A DNA stretch of 7,055 nt from an uncultured Bacteroidales bacterium (GTDB lineage Bacteria; Bacteroidota; Bacteroidia; Bacteroidales; Paludibacteraceae): assembly GCA_945949375.1 (NCBI GenBank), contig CAMFEN010000054.1, positions 1 through 7,055 of the forward strand. Direction: 5' to 3'. Position numbers and translations under genes: made by a program. This document shows, piece by piece, positions 6,299-7,055 of this stretch; the first letter of the stretch is position 1, and every line of letters starts with the position of its first letter. A model generated the notes under the pieces. It was not told the origin of the DNA. It was given only the letters and a program-made list of their open reading frames with translations, and did not search any database.

Positions 6299-6340
6299 AA
6301 AAAACAACCGTCTAACCAAAAGTTAGGCGGTTGCTTTTTT
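6299..6340. terminator. Bidirectional intrinsic terminator after the RNase G gene
   Basis: A 12-bp stem (6305-6316 with 6322-6333, one G-T pair) and 5-base loop is flanked by six A (6299-6304) on one side and six T (6335-6340) on the other, so it can work on both strands. On the minus strand it lies 5 bases past the RNase G stop and ends in TTTTTT, isolating that gene from the peptidase promoter downstream. Confidence 0.92.
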
Positions 6341-6344
6341 CAGT

Positions 6345-7055
6345 TTACTTTTCTCCGTTTTGAGGATTGGGTTGTTTGGTTTTGCTCGATTTTTTCTCGG
6401 TTTTCTTAGTTGGCTCTGCGGATTCTGCTTTCTGTGCTTTCTCCGCCTTTTTCGCCTCATTTGGAGCGGCTTTTGTTGTCTCTTGTTTTGAGGTGGAGAT
6501 AGGAGCTACTTTCTTTGTTGTCTCCTTTTTGGGAGCGGGGGGAGCAGCTTTCTGCGGCTCTTTCGTCTCCTCAATGGGAGCAATGTTCTTTTCCTCCTGC
6601 TTGTCGGCTTTCTTCTCGTCCTTTTTCTCCTCTTGAGGCAGTTGCAATGGATTGCCCTGTGCATCGAAGAAGCGAGTTTCCAACATGCCGAGACTCTGGT
6701 TCTCAATCACTCTGACACCGAACTTGCGCCGCCACTGACTGGCTAAACTGCCGAAGAGTCCGCGTGTGGCGTAAGAATAGACAAATGGGTGAAGATGCAG
6801 CCGTAGCCGCTTGCCGAAATGCTCAGCAAAATGCTCTATTTCTTCCTGCACTTGGTCGGTGAAGAGTAGGGTAGGCTGCACTTTGCCTTTGCCCATACAT
6901 GTCGGGCATACTTCCATCACCTCCATCTCCACTGCGGGGCGCACGCGTTGGCGCGTGATCTGCATCAGTCCGAACTTGCTGAGCGGCAGCACGTTGTGGC
7001 GTGCACGGTCTCGCTCCATCAGTTTGCGCATGTAGTCGTAGAGTTGCTGTTGGTG
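6345..7055 (-). CDS. rng: Ribonuclease G/E family endoribonuclease, 3' part only
   Basis: The visible 236 C-terminal residues belong to an RNase E/G endonuclease that processes rRNA and starts mRNA decay in the cytoplasm. The gene enters from the high-coordinate edge with no start in the window; the reading continues in frame through 7055 (HQQQLYDYMRKLMERDRA). Family landmarks are RARHNVLPLSKFGLMQITRQ, which is nearly invariant in RNase G, then RVRP, and the zinc-link CPTC at visible residues 50-53 followed by MGKGKV. A C-terminal domain follows to about residue 141. The last 95 residues or so (about 142-236) are a low-complexity, probably disordered Lys/Glu/Ala/Pro/Thr-rich tail (for example KKADKQEEKN, KAAPPAPKKE, KAEKAQKAES). 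E. coli RNase G lacks such a tail, whereas RNase E has a long scaffold tail. The gene ends just before a strong terminator. The catalytic Asp pair and S1 domain lie outside the window. Confidence 0.9.
   Translation of the reverse strand, partial: HQQQLYDYMRKLMERDRARHNVLPLSKFGLMQITRQRVRPAVEMEVMEVCPTCMGKGKVQPTLLFTDQVQEEIEHFAEHFGKRLRLHLHPFVYSYATRGLFGSLASQWRRKFGVRVIENQSLGMLETRFFDAQGNPLQLPQEEKKDEKKADKQEEKNIAPIEETKEPQKAAPPAPKKETTKKVAPISTSKQETTKAAPNEAKKAEKAQKAESAEPTKKTEKKSSKTKQPNPQNGEK

Overview
The window looks like chromosome of a Bacteroidales member (Bacteroides/Prevotella-like). Evidence: a gldF-type ABC permease gene of the Bacteroidota, a textbook Bacteroides-type promoter (TTTG, 20-bp spacer, TACCTTTG) before the peptidase gene, no clear Shine-Dalgarno sequences at the starts, and RF3, RidA, NupG and RNase G with Bacteroidota-like sequences. 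No closer assignment is possible from sequence alone.

All supported genes lie on the minus strand, so they read from high to low coordinates. In that order: (1) 7055-6345, the 3' part of a ribonuclease G/E gene with a long Lys/Glu/Ala/Pro-rich tail, closed by a strong bidirectional terminator at 6299-6340. (2) 6241-6210, a promoter driving 6127-4901, a secreted papain-like C1B (bleomycin hydrolase/aminopeptidase C type) protease. (3) 4900-4666, a non-coding spacer rich in small hairpins. (4) 4665-4294, ridA. (5) 4263-3598, a distinctly AT-richer gene for a GIY-YIG (T5orf172-like) protein with an extra C-terminal domain. (6) 3595-1947, prfC (release factor 3), starting 2 bp after that gene and broken by a perfect 14-bp tandem duplication. 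(7) 1946-1744, a spacer with an 11-bp direct repeat present three times. (8) 1743-469, a nupG-type nucleoside/H+ symporter. (9) 468-402, a GC-rich hairpin of dispersed-repeat type. (10) 401-1, the 5' part of gldF.

Most of this is ordinary housekeeping sequence: RNA decay, translation termination, imine detoxification, nucleoside uptake and an ABC export or gliding component. ridA, the GIY-YIG gene and prfC are close enough (30 bp and 2 bp gaps) to form one transcription unit.

I saw no clear undescribed multi-gene system. The points most worth checking are the frame-destroying duplication in prfC, a 16-residue insertion in the RF3 G domain, the compositionally foreign GIY-YIG gene coupled to prfC, the phased 11-bp repeats upstream of nupG, and the disordered RNase G tail.
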